Below are positions 37,826 to 49,904 of a stretch of 64,000 nucleotides of DNA, in pieces. Source of the DNA: Gracilaria gracilis (lineage: Eukaryota > Rhodophyta > Florideophyceae > Gracilariales > Gracilariaceae); assembly GCA_030374805.1 (NCBI GenBank), contig JARGSG010000254.1, positions 62,001-126,000 on the forward strand, written 5' to 3'. Both the position numbers and the translations under genes were made by a program. Each line of letters opens with the position of its first letter. The first letter of the stretch is position 1. Under the pieces are notes generated by a model that had not been told where the DNA came from, ran no database searches, and saw only the letters and a program-made list of their open reading frames with translations.

Positions 37826-38368
37826 ATGGGCGTTTCTTCGTTGTTTGCATGCATATTCTGTGTGTGCGTCGCTTCAGGTGCCTTTGCTAGCAGCGTTTCG
37901 CATGGAAGCCTGCTTCCCTGTGTGCAAGTCATCGCCGCTTGTGTGGTGCCCGGATGTTGTGACTCCGATATATACGGGCCAATGATATGTTTTCACGAAC
38001 ACAATGTTCGTAAGTTCAGGGATTTGTTTTTGCTGCAGTTATGGCTGGAGCGCGAAACAGATAGTGCCTCATATTTCCGGATTTCCAAGAAATTCAGTGT
38101 TCCAGTTGCTCTATTTTGGCCTGGTATATCAGACTGGTGCTATTCTGTGGGAAAGCAGTTGGAGAATGGGAAGGCGTTTCAAAATGATACTGCGGAGCAC
38201 TATGGCATTAAGCCTGGTGACGATATTTGTGTTCTACCGTCAGCGGCACGCAAAAAATGGATTCAATATTCAGAGCGGGCTGTGGAAGCGCATGACAATG
38301 GTCCCTCGTTTTTAAAGGACTGTAAATGGAAAAGCTTCTTTGACAAAGAGAATGTTCTTCGTTTTTAG
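37826..38368 (+). CDS. Small secreted Cys-rich protein 2
   Basis: The family is unknown. The 180-aa protein starts at the ATG at 37826 with a signal peptide (MGVSSLFACIFCVCVASGAFA). The mature part has an early Cys cluster (PCVQVIAACVVPGCC, MICFHEH), a helical stretch (FRDLFLLQLWLERE), KKFSVPVALFWPG and IKPGDDICVLPSAARKKW. Its C-terminus is Lys/Phe-rich. See secreted protein 1 (36789-37406) for the suggested relationship. It is followed directly by a tyrosine recombinase gene on the same strand. Confidence 0.55.
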   Translation: MGVSSLFACIFCVCVASGAFASSVSHGSLLPCVQVIAACVVPGCCDSDIYGPMICFHEHNVRKFRDLFLLQLWLERETDSASYFRISKKFSVPVALFWPGISDWCYSVGKQLENGKAFQNDTAEHYGIKPGDDICVLPSAARKKWIQYSERAVEAHDNGPSFLKDCKWKSFFDKENVLRF

Positions 38369-38430
38369 ATTTTCGAGGACACGCAGAAGTGGATTTATTA
38401 GAGCCATTTCTGGATGCGTCGTGGCGCAAG

Positions 38431-39681
38431 ATGCTCTTCAGCAGAGCGATCAGCCGTCGTCGCTTCTCGACGCAGAGGGTGATCGCTCAATGCTGTTCTA
38501 CCTTAGCATCTTGCGCAACTTTTTTGCTTATTGCAACATTCATCTTTGCGTTTGATCTCATACCAAATGATGGCAGTGCCCAGCCAGAAAACCCTCTCAA
38601 AATCTGCCGAAAGAATGTATCGCTCTTTTATCGCTCTTTTATTATCGACAAATCCTCAACATGCCTCGCATATCTTCGAGCAAAAGACCGGTCTTGCACT
38701 CAATCAAATGCCCAATCCCATCTATCATTTAGCACTCTCAGCAAAGCCCCCTTTCTCACCTCACTTGAAAATTGTGCTTTTCTCGTTTCCGGGCAACTTT
38801 TCTTTGAAGAAAACCCTCTCATCGCTGCCTCCATTAGCCCAAAAACGCAGCAAAAATACTCAAAAGCACTTCAACTGTTCATAGAATCTACGTCTTTTGT
38901 CCAGAGTATACCTCTTACGCTGGATCAACGACTTGCAGTATATATTCAGGAACAGTTTATGCTTTGCCCGAAAGCTGGGTAAAAACAACAAATTTGCAAT
39001 TTAATATGCATGCTTTTGCTAATGATGCCAAATTTAAAGCAACACATCGGTTTGGCTTGAAGATGTCTTTCAGGATGGAAGCATATGAAACCAACGCAGT
39101 CTTCAGTTCCGCTCACAAAACAACTATGTCTTGCCCTGGCTTATTATTCAATCGGCAACAAGAAGATTCACTCCGCTGCCCTACTGCTTATATCCCACGA
39201 AGCCTGCCTGAGAGTTTCGGAAGCTCGGAATTTGAAATGGAGCCAGATCGCACTATCTGGCGATATTCGTTTGTCGGCCTATGGACCCAATACAGCGGGT
39301 GTCAACATATTGGATGCAAAGACATCCAACAAAACTGGGCGTCTACAATTTGCCCCAATTAATGACCCAGACATTATCCGATTTCTCGTGTCCTATCGCA
39401 TAGCACACCCCAACCAACTTTTATATTCTCCCCATTTATCGTACAGCAAATACGAAAGGAGTCTAAAAGAAGCCGCAAGAACCTTCCATATCAACAATGC
39501 GAAGCTCACAACGCACTCAGCTCGAATTGGGAAAGCCACTGAAGATTACATCAAAGGCCTTCCAGTACATCAGATCGCAATCAATGGACGATGTAAATCT
39601 TTGATCTCTCTGCGGTACTACCTCGACAATGGCAAATCCTGGATTCTCAACATGAAAATCTGCCCCCAAAATCTGGTCTAG
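38431..39681 (+). CDS. Tyrosine recombinase (DIRS/Crypton-like), probably decayed or spliced
   Basis: The C-terminal part (39085-39681) is a tyrosine-recombinase catalytic core: first Arg in HEACLRVSEARNLKW, HSAR for the H-x-x-R box, GRCKS where related enzymes have GRWKS, and RYYL with the nucleophile Tyr. The N-terminal part contains a SAM-like core-binding segment (SPKTQQKYSKALQLFI). Two stop codons (38980 and 39058) separate the halves, which are in the same frame. Removing an intron at 38979-39062 (GTAAAA...GAAG, 84 nt) would join them in frame, giving 388 aa from the ATG at 38431. Otherwise the gene is a pseudogene. The Trp-to-Cys change and the weak acceptor argue for decay. Such recombinases mobilise DIRS retrotransposons and Cryptons. 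Confidence 0.6.
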
Positions 39682-40430
39682 TGCGCAACATCTACTTCAT
39701 CTTCTTCGACGCCGGTGACCTATCTGTCCACGGCGCTCCTTCCAAACGTTTGTAACGTTCATATCTTTCGAACTTCAAACGTTCGAACTCATCTACTCTT
39801 ACCAGTATCAGTTCAACTATCATACCCCATAGAGATGACCACCGTTCTCGTATCACCCGATGCATTTGGTGTTGGTGTTGTTCCACTATCAACCTCCCCT
39901 TCTATCTGTGGCCTCACCTTTCTCTCATTCTTTCGATCTATAATGGCAAACCCCCCATCCCTCTCCCTATCCCACCCCCTTCAACCAACCCGATCTTAGT
40001 GTCTGTGCCCGGTCCATCGAACGCTCCACCAAATACAAGCATACCCTCACACTTGACAAACTTGGCACCCGCAGCAGTTCCTATACTAGAGGACCCCCCA
40101 AATCTCCCCGCGCCCCCTCTCCCATTCTTCGGCAATCTCCGCTCAAAAACCTCTGCCTTCTACATGACGGCTCTTTCCAATGCCCAGTTACACTCTATCT
40201 CACAGAACGCCCCACCTCACCTGCGCACGAGCCTTGGTCCCTTCCCTACTACGCAACAGCTGCTCGCCGACGTACTTCGCCTCAGGGATATCGAGCTCAC
40301 ATCTTTGCAATTTCAACAACCAACTGACGCCGAGAACCACACTTCTCTTATGAAAATGACCCCTCCAGACGTCATGCAAATGGCTCGTGAGAACCCTGAA
40401 CTCTTGAAAAAGCTAATGCAATCTTGAACG
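39682..40430 (+). pseudogene. Possible recombinase-associated Pro-rich ORF remnant
   Basis: Two overlapping frames look protein-like but cannot be joined without a frame change. One runs from about 39832 (MTTVLVSPDAFGVGV) to 39999. The other is open through 40427 (SVPGPSNAPPNTSIP..., ending PPDVMQMARENPELLKKLMQS) and has no ATG near its start. The tail resembles the STI1/UBL-type M..NP.L...LM helix pattern, but this is a weak match. It lies directly downstream of the recombinase and may be part of the same mobile element or a broken host gene. Confidence 0.3.
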
Positions 40431-43400
40431 CCGCAGGTACTGATCCATATCGCTTCGAAAACAATTGCGAGAGAAAATCCATTCTGCAAGGTTGTAAGGC
40501 AGCATGATAAATAATCGGAAGGTATCACTCCAATTTCATTCTCATATTACGACAGAGATAATAAACAATAATGACTGATGGGTAAGAGATTTACAGAAAA
40601 CACAGTTCAAACGCAGATCTTATTGAAAGTAAAGACGGGAAACCTGCTGAGGACGAAGCCTACGCGTTTGATCCAGTCCAAGCCGTACATATCCATCATT
40701 TCCCGGTTCTGGCGCCGAGATCAAAAGAGCAGTATCGTTCGGTTGCTTTTTCTATGAACAGGTTGTCGTAATAATGTAGCTTCCTTCTTTGTTCCGTAGT
40801 GCGCAAAATTTTCTCATCGCTCCAGAAGTTGACGTGCTTCCTTAGCATTGCACGCACGTTCGTTCGATATACAGGCGGAAGGGGGCATCATGCGTGCAAG
40901 TGGGTTTAGATTCCAAGCCACTACAGAGGAAGGTTTCGCTGTATTGGATGCCAGGCGCGTCAGACCGCAACGTAGTGCAATATCCCAAGATGGTGAACGC
41001 GGCGGTCAACCATCTGGTGTTAGTATTATGGCAGAAGCGCTTCGGTGTCTTCCTCGTCGTTCAAAGGTGGAGACTGCTCGACGTTTGACACCAGAGAAGT
41101 CCACGTTGAGCATTGATTTGATTGGGCTTGTCTCGAGAGGGCACAATTGTAGAAGCGGCGATCACGCTTTGCGAGTGCACGGCTGCACTTGAGCAGCATT
41201 GCATGCCCCGAATATGCGCTTCACAACGGATACAAAAAAACCCTTTCCACTGCGTCTGCTGGTAGCGCGCTGGTTCGGCACCGACAGTGCACCTTCAGGC
41301 CGTGTCAGTGAGGTTACGTCGGCGCGGCAGCCCGTCGAAGGCATGCATGAGTGGCGGGTACATCGCAAGAAGTGCATGGCGCCCGTAAGTCGGGCTTTGC
41401 ACGCGTGTGGCAAGCGGTGCTGGTGACTGTACAAGTATCTGTATACTGCTGCCTGTAACTTTACACGGATTGATGATGCCGTAAAACGAGTTGTATCATG
41501 CCACAGGTCCGTGGCATGTACCACCACAACACCGAGAGCAAAGCTGCATCGCATTACGAAGCCATTCACTAGTGTTTCCAACTGAACCATCTTACGCTCA
41601 GACATGTCTGGTAGATATCGGGAGAATACTCTTCCGGAGGGATCGAATTGCTCTCTGAAAACATTGGTGGTACCATTCACGGCAAAGTGGAGGTCTATCA
41701 AGGGAACAATTACCTCTGAAACATCTCAAAAGGCAGAACACATTCACCTTGTTACAGAGAGGAAAGACAACTGTGCTCAAGCCGCCAACAAATTCTTCAG
41801 CCTCATGCGGATTCTTGAGAAAAAAGATGTGGCGGGAGTGTGAGAAAAATCGGATTAGAGAAAATGGAAACCAGCGCAAAAGGTATAGGCTTGAACGAGA
41901 ATCCGAAACACCAGCGACAAAGAAAAAGCGTCTGAAGAGGCGACGCGCTTGGTATGCAGAATACGGGTGGAAGAAGAAGCAGTGACGATCAAAACGCATT
42001 TCTCAGGGCAGTTCGAGCAAACCTATGGACATGTCATCCGAATGCCAACCCTCTCTCGCGCACAATACGCACAGGAGCGTGTCTGATGATGGTGAGGGTT
42101 CAAGCATTTCTCAGATCGCATCAAACAAAGCAATGAGCAAGAGTGACGACAATGAGGATAATAATAATAATGAAACCGCTATATCAAACGCGCTTTAATA
42201 GCACAAAAAAGATCTGTACAAACTGCACGTCGAGAAAAGCCTTTTTCGTGTATATAGTCACTTTTTGACTCCATCAAAGAGCTCGCCAACATCCGATGCT
42301 ATTCATGTTTGTCTCACACTTGATTCTGACAAAGCTCTTATTGAAAAAACATCACGACATCGACAGCACGGAATGAAATCCCCTCGAAAGGCATACTATT
42401 CAAAATCAAGATTAACACACCCGGTACGCGGTCTCAAGTGCCCAAGAAAATCCATTTCTCCACCGCGATCAACCTGATAGTGTGATTAGTATACGCTGAG
42501 GGAGAGTCGATGCCATGCGTGTGTCTCTGCTTGCAGTGATTCTTGCAGAATCAATTCAAGACCACTATTTGGTTAGGAAGACCTGATGCGACAAGCATTG
42601 CGGCCACTTTTCTCTCTTGTTCCGCATTCAAAGGACCCTGTCAGTATCAATGTGGCCACAGGAAATTTTTCTCTCATCCCTGCATGTTCTTCCGAGGACA
42701 CTTGATGAACGGCACTGGGATGAACACCTGTGGGTCTCTGAGATACGTACTTATCTAGTGAGTAATCGTTATCCAAGGAAATGGTCGGAGGCTCTGGTTT
42801 AGACGTCATGCCCCTCATCTCAAGTCACAATGTACTATGCGTCTAATAAAATGGCTTCCTAATCCATATTACCGTTGTGCCGCTTTTCTCCCCGTAGACT
42901 TCTCTACTCTCCCAAATCCTATCTTTACCAAAATCATAAGAAATGATACGAAGTCAATGGCAGTTCTTTGACCATTCTTCCCCCATACACACTTCATATC
43001 GAAACCAACTTCGTTTTGTTGCAGAGTCCAAGGAAACAGTAGCCACTCATTCGATATTTCAGTTCCGCATATTAACGGCTATAACGGTATGAATGACAAA
43101 CGGAAGAGCTACATTAATTATTTCATTGTGTAGCCTCTTCGGGTATCTTGGCAGGCCACGCAATGGGCGTAGCACTGCTGTAGTGACCCGAAACGGTCAT
43201 GCCCAATTCAGTAGTGAGTTCCGGCATGGGTGTCTCGTAGAGACACCCACGCGCTAGCTGGAGGATGGTACTAGAGAGAAGTAGACTAAAGCCATCCTCA
43301 TTCTTCATCTCGTAAAACAGAGGGCATCGAACCTCTTTCTCCAAGTCTACACACTTGGTTTGGTTACACATTGTCTACACCGTAAATTCATATAGTTACA

Positions 43401-46400
43401 ATATCTCGATAAACGTAGGGTATATCCGGTCACACCTCCTCAACTGCTCCTTTCCGATTCGTCAAAAGTTTCGTTCTTTCTCATTGAGGCGTCCCGTAAG
43501 GCCTGCACGTCACAATATAAATTCCATGTCTTCGAATTCTGGTCAGGAAGAGACTGAGAAAAAATTGACGTTGCTGTCAGTGATAATGCACCAAACTGCC
43601 CACCCGCAATTGAAAGTGCTTAAATTTATGCTCATTGATGTGTTGACGTGACTTCGGAAACCGGTTGCGCGTGTCAATCCGTGGTTTGTAATGAAAGGCA
43701 ATGTGAGATCGAGGAAAAGTTTTTGTACACTTTAAACTCTTGACCGTCCTCGCCATTGTAAACAATATCATGAACCGAAGCTTTGCCTTTTCTGGCCATG
43801 AGAACAGGGCGAGAAATTGCTGGAAGGTGCCCGAAACTTTCCTCACTATTTCGACGCGCATACACATGGTGCGATTGGCGCGAGGAAGTAGAATTTCAAA
43901 GCCGTTTCCATCTCTCAAACATTGTAGAAACACTACAATATGCCTTGCAGAGTTTGCAATTGACAGAGCAATGCTTTTCGGAGCCTGTCATTCCAGCAGA
44001 GTGACCGCTGTCGAAGACAGAGATATATGCCTTTGTTTTGATGGGATGAATGTGAATTGGGCTGAGCTGTGCTCTGAGGCAACAAACATACGCGGTAGGT
44101 GTTCGTTAGTAGTGTGAGACGGTACCGGACAAGACTGATGTTGCTGCGGAGGAGCTAAAAGCCGTTGCACAACGTGGAAGCCCACGTTCTACCACTGGCC
44201 GGTAGTTCTGTAACCACAATCCAAGGCAAAATTTTCCGTCATTGAATATCATCATCTTCTCTGTATATCTGCTCTTTTTTGTAGATGGTCAAGGCATTTT
44301 CAATGGATTGAATTCTTTAGAAAACATTTCGTTCAATAAATTTTCGTTGGATTTAGATGCAGTGAAGATTTAATGACGCACGACTTGGCTTAATCAAAAT
44401 TGACAGAAGAAGGATCGAAAATTCTATTCGAATGGAGGTGAATTCGATTGCACGAGGTTTTGCTGGAAATTGGCAGAAACAGTGTCATCGCATCGCACTT
44501 AGGGAACACAGCGAAACAGAAAAATGCGCTCCGACAAGAACCCAACAAACGCAACGCACTTCACACTGCGCCACAGAGACGCAGATGTACGAGAAGGCAG
44601 CAACATAGGGAAACAAAGATTCAAACGACTGGAGTAAGCCATACGACCAAACAAGCAAGAGACGTCGGAGGGCCGACTATGCAGTAGTGGTTGGACGGAC
44701 GCCCCATCATCCTGCGCAATGAAATCCGATGCAACCCGACATGGTGTGCCGCCACCCGCGGGGTCCAAACTGACTTTGAAAATCCGCGCCCCGCCGTAGC
44801 CCATCCAATCCAAATACAGATAAGGATCAGCATGCTACGGGCACTCCAAATCCATCCGTTGCGCGCAGCCTCCCGTGTCCTGCGCCCAACCGAACATCGC
44901 GTACCGACCACCTCCTCCTTTGATCTCTACAGCTCGTTCATCACATCCATGGCAATCCAGCTGCACTTCATGCTCGTTTTCGTCCCACGATTGTTTGTCA
45001 CTCGATTTACCATCGAAGAGCTATAAATATCTGTCGTTACGCTGTTTTCAATATTGCTTCTCACATGGCAGCGTCAATCTCACTTGCTTGTCTTCATCGT
45101 TACTTGTTCATTCACATGCCTTTCCATGTAGACAACTTCTGCGATTGGGCTTACATTTACTCTTCCGGAAGACATTCATTTCCTGGTAGTCATGAAACAG
45201 CGATTTGCTGATTGTAGTTTACGAAGGAATCAGCCCGAGTATACAGTAACTGCAGCGCACCATTGAAGCTATCACCATACATTCAGCACAACTTCAACAT
45301 CACCGCATTCCTCTTCAAATGTAGTCTTAATAGTCGACAATACCGGCACATGAGCCTTTGGCACAGGTGTGTATTGCTGTGCGGAGCTCCATCGAAGAAT
45401 AAGTAGGCATCCTCAATTTGATACCAGGTGACGGGCACCAGGACCCACGTCACTGCCCATTTAGGGCAAAGTCTTACAACTTAGAAGTTTTTAATATGAA
45501 ACCGTTTATAGCTATGTCGATCATCCAATCAGCATATTTTGGGTCATGATTGATTTCTTCATCGTCGTCAACGAAGAAATTTAGTTGCAACGTGTGCCTG
45601 GTGCTATGTTAAAAGAAACTTTGCGCTTGTATCTAGCATTTACTGCCATTTAAAGACCAAATCATCTCGATAATGCACTCGCCGATATCATCGTTTTGTC
45701 TACTTCTTTTATGCATGTCGTACCATGGCTGGTTCATGTACACCCAAACTGTGCCCCAAGTATTCAAGATTTAAAACCTGAATCGATGCGGAATAAAGTG
45801 CGTCGTAACATCGTCTTTTCCAAATGCCCGTCAGGCGGGGATATGAAAAGTTGTATGTCACGTTCCTATATACATCAGATCAAGCGTTTCTTGAAACTAA
45901 TGAGTGTCGCTTAGAGACGATTATGGCGATTAAGTCTGCCGAATAAGGTCTTCGCAGTGCTGAGTGGAACAATTGTAACTTTAGAAGTATTCCGACATGT
46001 GTTGACCAATATCTCCTCACTTCGAGAAGCAGGACGGTGAGCACAAGCCTGTGCCACAACTGTCACACCATAAGTGCACTTGTCTAGCGCGAAAGTCAGC
46101 ACCGACACCGGTCACGAGAGAGTTGCAGTATTGGTAAACAGCCTTTTTCCTGGAATGACAATCTTATGTACAACGGAGTTGCTGTTTCATATCTCTAATG
46201 GTACAGGTTTTTTTGTATCACAAGGTTAGACTTTGGCCACCGGTAACCCGTGCTGGCACGAGTTGGGAAGTAATAATATTACCATGGTGCGCTCCGGGAG
46301 AAAGAAAACCAAATGGAGCGCAGGATAACATACCCGATGGCTAGAAAATAGCGGGGTCCTGGTCTCATCATCTCTTTCACCTTTCGCACGAGCCCGGCCA

Positions 46401-47054
46401 CAGAGCGTTCATGCAACCAGTTTTGCCCTGACCAGGAGGAAACATCCACACTTCGAGTGCTGGTACAAAACAAGCATCGGCGAAAACATGGCTACTGCCA
46501 TGGGCTTCGGTATGATGTCTGTGTACACAGACCCAACGATGCCGTCGACTGACTGAGCACCAGACAAAAGTAATAGGAGAATAAATTCCGTGCATTATTT
46601 GTCCCTCAATGGCCAGCCCCTTGGCCACAACCCCCTTATCAGTGAAACGTTTGTCGCCCAAAGCTACTAGTTGAGCTGGCACTTCGCCACGTCCGGTGAC
46701 TGGGTGCCGATGCGATTCACTTATGTGCAACGTATATCTATGCTCTTGGACCATTTCATAGCTTCTGGTTATTATCTTCCTGTAAAGTTCGCATTGAGAC
46801 AGAGACTTGTGACCGAAAGGAATACTATGCGACTCTTGGGCTAACTGTGACGTACTATTACTGCTTACCAAGTAATAATAGTTGTATGTCAACTAGCAAA
46901 TGTGTACGTGTATGTACTCCATTAACAACGGTAACGTCGGTAACCACATCCTATAGGCACAAGCGGTGCATCCATCGAGTATTTGTTCGCCGTTGGAGGG
47001 TATTAATTTTATAGCTGACCAGAACGCATCACTGGCGCTTTATCTACATTTCGT
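40431..47054. other. Long gene-poor region with no supported gene
   Basis: No recognisable or well-formed gene in 6.6 kb. Open frames of 100-180 codons exist on both strands (for example 41162-41701 minus and 46377-46892 minus), but they lack ATG starts or family-like patterns. A basic, low-complexity frame at about 41749-42197 is open except for one TGA and ends in a Ser/Asp/Asn-rich tail, and may be a decayed gene. The composition matches the transposon-rich DNA to the right. Confidence 0.45.
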
Positions 47055-47208
47055 TTGATCTCCCTCACACGCCGTGATCTGCCCTCGCGAACGCTTCCGT
47101 TCGTCTTCCATCTGAGACCTGAGACCTTAATCGCTCAGTTTTCCGTTCTCCTTCGTAGCTTCCCTATGATGCAATCGTTGTTCCTCGAGCTCCATCCTAC
47201 CCCACCGC

Positions 47209-48176
47209 ATGCAACCGACCACAGTGAACGATGGCTTCATTCAATCAGGCGTGCACTGCTTACGGAGTCGGACAATTCCTGCACCACACCTCAAGCATTT
47301 AGCTGCGCACAATGTTATCACCACGTCGTCGCCGCGTTCAAATTTCACACATCTGTTGTCACGCCAATGCACAAGGAGCATCAATTTACAAAGATAAAGA
47401 CCTGCGTGTGGTGGAAAGTACTTCACTCCGCATTCTCAAGAACCGGCACCCCCTACTACGCGCAGAAAGCGAAACTGTTGACGAATTTGATAACGCGCTC
47501 AAACAAACCTCTCGAGAGATGTTACGAGCATGTACGCAAGTAAGGGTGTGGGACTGGCGGCGATGTAAGTGGGCATTAACAAAAGTGTAATGGTTTTCAA
47601 TGCTGAAGGTGAAGAACGTGGGTTCCTACAAGAAGTGGTTCTGGTAGACCCTGAAATCGTCGCAACTCCGAAAAAGACTGATGTCGAAACGGAAGCATGC
47701 CATTAATTTCCTGCAATGGCAGGCCGTGTTTGACTTGTAAAAAAGCTGACTGCGATCTGCAGAGCAAGTTGTTCGCAGAACAAACACTTCGGACTATTGC
47801 AACGTCGGAGTGCTACACTGCGGATGCAGAGGCTATGCTGCAGATGTATGCAGCATAAGATGGTGCAGCAGCTGTTCAGGTTGAACAGAAGGTTGAACAG
47901 ATGGTTCAACCTTCGTGCCGACAAGAATTCGGTCCTTCTACACGACGAAGCGAATGGGTCAAAGTGGAAGCGCAACAACTAAAAGGCAAGCAATTCAAAA
48001 CCAAATTTGAGTGCTGGAAGGCCAGAATCTTTCAACATGAGTTTGATCACTTACAAAAGATTCTGTATGTCGACCGTTTAGAAGAAGAAGACAAGCCCGA
48101 CGTGAACAAAAGACTTGCCGAACTGGGTGACGCGTATTGGAAAGAGCCTTATAAAGACATGCAGCCGTCGTTCTGA
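47209..48176 (+). pseudogene. PDF: Peptide deformylase pseudogene
   Basis: Three collinear pieces of peptide deformylase are present, broken by a frameshift and nonsense changes. Piece 1 (to ~47530) has SLRILKNRHPLLRAE and VDEFDNAL. After a one-base frame change near 47525-47532, piece 2 reads MYASKGVGLAAM, TAA, VGINKSVMVFN, where motif 1 should be GVGLAAPQVG. It continues LQEVVLVDPEIV and EACH, TAA, FPAM in place of motif 2 (EGCLS.P). About 200 nt of unrelated sequence then interrupt the gene. Piece 3 (47940-48176) has EWVKVEAQQLKG and the metal motif QHEFDH (HExxH), followed by LYVDRLEE. The intact enzyme removes formyl groups from organelle-made proteins. It is clearly non-functional here. 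Confidence 0.85.
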
Positions 48177-48412
48177 GGAATTATCATCTCAAAGCTCGCG
48201 CAGCGAGTGAAGGACATGTAAAAGAGAGAAGCTTGTAAATAGGAAGTAGATAAGCATGATCTGAAATAACCATTTATTCCATAGTGATCTTTGGATACAC
48301 CCTCACAGTTGCAACTCTTTTAACTTCACATGCACTCTAGCACAAAAACAAACGGAAAAAAGCCCTGTTTTACTCTTTGAATGAATCGAGGACCCGAAAA
48401 GTTTTGAGATGG

Positions 48413-48778
48413 TTAGGTAGGTTTGTTCATCTCATGAATGAGAATGTCGAAGCATTCGGTGGTAAGGTCAATGAGCGAAGATTCGGTGTGTCGTTCTAGG
48501 ATAAGATCCCTTACTGCCAGTAGAGGGGACTCAACAAGAGTGCTATCAATTTCTGCCACCTGGTGCAGAAGCCTCATAATGCCAACATTGTTCTCGTGCA
48601 TGTAATCAGCACAGCCGGCTGCAATCCCATAATTTACTACTCTCACCAGCAGACGTACATTTCTGTCAAACACAGGCTGTACTACATCATCCAATTGACC
48701 GGCCATTTCGGTAATCTTGTTCTCAATTTCTTCAATATAAACCAGAATGGTTGCGGCTACAGGTCCTCCGAGCAGCAT
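48413..48778 (-). CDS. Hypothetical 121-aa protein or 3' gene fragment
   Basis: The 121-aa frame starts at the ATG at 48778 and is helix-rich and acidic (IEEIENKITEMAGQLDDVV, ESSLIDLTTECFDILIHEM). I do not recognise it. A second minus frame ending at 48757, offset by one base, has a transit-peptide-like composition (48757-49190). A frameshifted or spliced longer gene with an organellar leader is therefore possible. Confidence 0.35.
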   Translation of the reverse strand: MLLGGPVAATILVYIEEIENKITEMAGQLDDVVQPVFDRNVRLLVRVVNYGIAAGCADYMHENNVGIMRLLHQVAEIDSTLVESPLLAVRDLILERHTESSLIDLTTECFDILIHEMNKPT

Positions 48779-49171
48779 GTTGCGTTGCTAGCAAGTTCAT
48801 CCAAAGGAGTGAGTACGCGAGCGGTGTCATTCTTGCGAAAAAGAGTAGCGCTTGTGGCCGAAAACGCCTCTCCCGCACGAAAAGGGGATTTGTGACATTG
48901 GGTATATGACTGAAGCTGCACTGCGCGTGGTGTTAGAGCTGCGGTCTTGGCATTCTCAGTGAGAAGAATAGACGGCGCTGTGCGAGAGATATGGGCGGGA
49001 CGGCGGTGGGGTAATGAGGTCCTCGCGAGGAAGAGGTTGCAGGTGGCGGAGAGCGGCAATGTAGTAAGTGCGGTGAAGGCCTCGTTTGGTTGTGGTAGAA
49101 AAGATATGGAAGGTATCCAAGCTCGAGAACCTAGTGAACAAGGATCGTGCTGGGGATGGGTGTGATGTCGA

Positions 49172-49255
49172 GAGTGTTGAAAGTTCAAATACATGAACTG
49201 CACGCCCTGTGTCACAAGAGAGCATAGCGCCAATAGCTCATCTGTTTTCTAATAG
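49172..49255. repeat. 84-bp perfect direct repeat, copy 1
   Basis: The 84 bp starting GAGTGTTGAAAGTTCAAATA and ending TCTGTTTTCTAATAG are identical to 49436-49519. The copies are 264 bp apart. The repeat includes a tRNA A-box-like TAGCTCATCTG. Confidence 0.95.
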
Positions 49256-49320
49256 GTTATGGGCCCAGCTTTACGCTGTAGACCTTGGGTTCGAGTCCCA
49301 GAAGTGACATTTGACAAAGA
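49256..49320 (+). other. tRNA-like T-arm after repeat copy 1 (SINE-like)
   Basis: TTGGGTTCGAGTCCCAG (about 49287-49303) is a perfect T-arm/B-box shape. It lies ~58 nt after the A-box-like TAGCTC in repeat copy 1. A GTCAC/GTGAC pair could close an acceptor stem, but the anticodon arm does not fold, so this is not called a tRNA gene. A tRNA-derived short element is possible. Confidence 0.3.
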
Positions 49321-49435
49321 GATTGTACATGTGTACAGCAGAAGAGGAGTTACAGTGTGAGGGTAACCAGATCAGGTAGATCAGTTCTTCTGTAAGCTTT
49401 GTCCTTCGGCTTGGCAGTGAGCACAGGTCGAAGGG

Positions 49436-49519
49436 GAGTGTTGAAAGTTCAAATACATGAACTGCACGCCCTGTGTCACAAGAGAGCATAGCGCCAATAG
49501 CTCATCTGTTTTCTAATAG
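49436..49519. repeat. 84-bp perfect direct repeat, copy 2
   Basis: Identical to 49172-49255. Here the repeat is not followed by the T-arm-like sequence. Confidence 0.95.
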
Positions 49520-49904
49520 AGAGAAAGAGATGGTAGTAATTGAGGAGCTCAAAGATTTATGTGGCTATCGGTGTCTGTCGGTGACGGTCGCGTATGTTGG
49601 TAATCTACCGAAGGGTACGTGCAGCAGACGAGACACATGTCGGTGAATGGCTAGCGCTCGACGTTCGTTTTGGCCCCGGGCAAAAATACAACAGCGCGTC
49701 AAAACGCGGGCAGCCTTGTTTTGAATGAGACGCAGGTGTGTTTACCCGTTGGTTTTCTTTGCGCGGCAAAATCGGCTCCAGAATGGGGGAAGGGACTATA
49801 TTGGAGAAGAGAGTCTGTCGCAAATGCGCTAGTAATGACGTCATGCAGTTATGGACCACGGCGCGTTTGATTTGAGTATCCCCTCCTTTATTGGTCATCA
49901 TTCA

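Noticed and set aside
41162-41701. 179-codon minus-strand frame
   Set aside because: No ATG start, no recognisable pattern, and protein-like composition is weak.
46377-46892. 171-codon minus-strand frame
   Set aside because: No ATG near its start, and I could not match it to any family.
49210-49309. tRNA gene with intron
   Set aside because: The T-arm and D-stem fit, but the acceptor has two mismatches and no anticodon stem forms. Kept only as a tRNA-like element.
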